This document shows, one piece after another, positions 13,313 through 14,491 of a stretch of 14,491 nucleotides of DNA; the stretch's first letter is position 1, and every line of letters begins with the position of its first letter. Source of the stretch: AC-32 sp035624425 (GTDB lineage Bacteria > Actinomycetota > Thermoleophilia > Gaiellales > Gaiellaceae); the NCBI GenBank assembly GCA_035624425.1, contig DASPRN010000052.1, forward strand, positions 1-14,491, in the 5' to 3' direction. The translations under genes and the position numbers were made by a program. A model generated the notes under the pieces. That model saw nothing but the letters and a program-made list of their open reading frames with translations, did not search any database and had not been told where the DNA came from.

Positions 13313-14355
13313 CGCCCGGGGGGCAGGAACACCTTGTCGAGGGTGCCCTGAAGCGCGATGGGGCGCCCATGCTCGGTCACGACGAGGTTTCCCGCTGCGC
13401 CCATGCCGGCCCAGATGCGCGCCGCGCGGAAGTGGAGCGTCTTCCCGGGCAGGAGGGTCCCGGAGTAGAGCACCGGGCCGGTGCCGGAGACACGCCGAAC
13501 CTCGAGCCACGAGCCGGTCCCGCGGGCCTCGATGCGGAGGTCGACGAGCGCCTGCCGCGAGCGAGCTCGCGCAGTTCCCGCGGTCGCGGCGCGTCTCGTC
13601 GAAGAGGCCTTGCTGACGCGGCTGACCTTGTTGACACGCCTGGCCTGCCCGGCCCCGATCGTCGCCCGCGACGGGGACGCGCTGGGGCGGGTGACGGTGT
13701 GGCCACGGGTCGCCACCGCGAGTGCCAGGACGGCGAGCGTCGCGCAGGCTGCGGCGCCCGCGTAGACGAGTTTTCTCCGCCTGAAGCGGCGGGAGGCCTG
13801 GCGGGGCGGCTCGGCGGGGCTCTCGTCTCGCACGACCGGCAGGTCGGCTTGCACGTCCCGCACGTCGGCCTGCAAGACGGCCACGTCGGGCAGCACGACC
13901 GGCACCTCGGGCAGCACGACCGGCGCCTCGGGCAGCACGACCGGCGCCTCGGGCAGCACGACCGCAACGTCGGGTTTCACGACCGGCACGTCCGGCTTCA
14001 CGACCGGCGCGTCGGGCAGCACGACCGGCACGTGCCCGACGACCGCACCGCCCTCGGAGACGGGGCGGACGAAGCCCGTCTCGTACCAGAGACCTCCGCC
14101 GGCCACGGGCTCCCAGCCCGCAGCCTGGAGCCGGGCCACGAGCTCGTCGTAGGCGGCTCGCGCGGCGGCCGTCTCGGGCGGAGGATCGGCCTTGCTCCAG
14201 CGGAAGGAACGCGACTCCAGCAGGCTGTCGCCGACTCTCGCGTAGAACGTCGACGAGCGGTAGCCCCGCCAGCGCTCGATCCGAAAAGCGGCCGGCTCGC
14301 CGATGCGGTAGCCCTCCGGCGCGGGGTCCGCAAGTTCGGGAGCCTGCGGCTGCAT
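13309..14355 (-). CDS. Single-pass membrane protein with heptapeptide repeat and RodZ-like (DUF4115) C-terminal domain
   Basis: A 348-residue protein in four parts. An N-terminal domain of about 100 residues (YRIGEPAAFRIERWRGYRSSTFYARV, AAYDELVARLQAAGWEPV, LWYETGF) is of a kind I recall from other actinobacterial proteins but cannot name. Next come ten seven-residue repeats near PVVLPDA (about 106-175). A basic stop (RRFRRRK) and one transmembrane helix (LVYAGAAACATLAVLALAVA, about 210-230) follow, then a basic linker and a C-terminal beta domain resembling RodZ/DUF4115 (LRIEARGTGSWLEVRR, LLPGKTLHFRAARIWAGMGAAGNLVVTEHGRPI). The inside/outside arrangement matches RodZ-type proteins, but the N-terminus has no helix-turn-helix. 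ATG 14355 is used; ATG 14385 would add ten residues; neither has a clear ribosome site. Confidence 0.7.
   Translation of the reverse strand: MQPQAPELADPAPEGYRIGEPAAFRIERWRGYRSSTFYARVGDSLLESRSFRWSKADPPPETAAARAAYDELVARLQAAGWEPVAGGGLWYETGFVRPVSEGGAVVGHVPVVLPDAPVVKPDVPVVKPDVAVVLPEAPVVLPEAPVVLPEVPVVLPDVAVLQADVRDVQADLPVVRDESPAEPPRQASRRFRRRKLVYAGAAACATLAVLALAVATRGHTVTRPSASPSRATIGAGQARRVNKVSRVSKASSTRRAATAGTARARSRQALVDLRIEARGTGSWLEVRRVSGTGPVLYSGTLLPGKTLHFRAARIWAGMGAAGNLVVTEHGRPIALQGTLDKVFLPPGR
13831..14040 (-). repeat. Ten tandem 21-bp units coding heptapeptides
   Basis: Ten units of exactly 21 bp run in register, each starting near CACGACCGGC on the plus strand. Units at 13894, 13915 and 13936 are nearly identical; those at 13852 and 13873 are the most diverged. 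Read on the minus strand they encode PVVLPDA, PVVKPDV (twice), AVVLPEA, PVVLPEA, PVVLPEV, PVVLPDV, AVLQADV, RDVQADL and PVVRDES. The copies near the transmembrane helix are the more degenerate. Confidence 0.92.
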
Positions 14356-14405
14356 GATGTCAGCGTACGCCGACCCAGGGGGCATGGATAGGCAGCCGGC
14401 GAGGA

Positions 14406-14421
14406 CTAGCCACCTGGCTAG
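14406..14421. repeat. Perfect inverted repeat with CTAG ends
   Basis: CTAGCCA (14406-14412) and TGGCTAG (14415-14421) are perfect inverted arms with a 2-base spacer. The repeat sits between the end of the partial CxxC gene and the start of the repeat-bearing membrane protein gene, both on the minus strand. It could be an operator or a short terminator stem; CTAG is generally rare in bacteria. Confidence 0.4.
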
Positions 14422-14437
14422 GCGTCGAGCGGTGCCC

Positions 14438-14491
14438 TCAGTCCCGGCCGAATTCGCGCTCGGCGCACGCCGCGCAGTAGGCGAACGTCTG
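14438..14491 (-). CDS. C-terminal end of an unidentified CxxC protein (partial)
   Basis: The last 17 codons of a minus-strand frame enter from the right edge and read QTFAYCAACAEREFGRD before TGA at 14440-14438. The CxxC within YCAACAEREF resembles half of a small zinc ribbon. The codons are GC-ending as in neighbouring genes. Too little is present to name it, and a chance open frame cannot be excluded. Confidence 0.4.
   Translation of the reverse strand, partial: QTFAYCAACAEREFGRD

Noticed and set aside
13369..14391. Plus-strand frame with HDRxxGQHD-like repeats opposite the membrane protein
   Set aside because: The repeat is just the other strand of the 21-bp array. The minus-strand frame has a transmembrane helix and a RodZ-like domain and ends cleanly; the plus frame has neither.

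Overview
The window is about two-thirds G+C, with dense, short-spaced genes that use GTG and TTG as well as ATG starts. Gene content (twin-C-terminal-domain hibernation factor, DUF1918, CBS-BON protein, archease-RtcB, Thr/Val-rich lipoprotein) suggests a high-GC actinobacterium, most likely of the Thermoleophilia (Gaiellales/Solirubrobacterales-like). That placement is inferred from gene style, not from a marker gene. I see no rRNA, tRNA, CRISPR array, insertion sequence or phage gene; it reads as ordinary chromosome.

Layout. Bases 4965 down to 1 form a minus-strand run: a 56-residue basic ORF, a class II aldolase-type protein, an extended SDR epimerase/reductase, a large Lon-type protease, and the start of a probable PAP2 membrane protein cut by the window edge. 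Diverging from it on the plus strand is an archease-rtcB pair (RNA ligation and repair). Next, all on the plus strand, come a lipoprotein, a ribosome hibernation factor with two C-terminal domains, DUF1918 plus CBS-BON, and a YbaK-type tRNA deacylase. From 12666 down to 10568, on the minus strand, lie Hsp20, a strong hairpin, a PiT phosphate transporter and its DUF47/PhoU-like partner. A plus-strand solitary receiver-like protein (12938-13312) converges on a minus-strand membrane protein with a 10-copy heptapeptide repeat and a RodZ-like C-terminal domain. The last 54 bases hold the 3' end of another minus-strand gene.

How it fits together. The middle block (hibernation factor, Hsp20, CBS-BON, DUF1918) matches the protein classes of the mycobacterial DosR/DevR dormancy regulon, so a stress or dormancy role is a reasonable inference. 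The most interesting signal is an octamer, CCCCGATG. It occurs 32-97 bases upstream of the first gene of six transcription units, always in the direction of transcription, including back to back in the divergent 4966-5151 region. A one-mismatch copy (GCCCGATG) lies upstream of hsp20. Six exact copies in short intergenic gaps suggest a shared promoter or operator linking RNA repair, ribosome hibernation, the stress proteins, YbaK and the Lon operon. I cannot name the factor that reads it.

Other points of note are a Lon-type protease with a normal Ser-Lys dyad but atypical Walker motifs, a perfect 15-bp palindrome just ahead of the DUF1918 gene, and two convergent genes whose stop codons share one CTAG.
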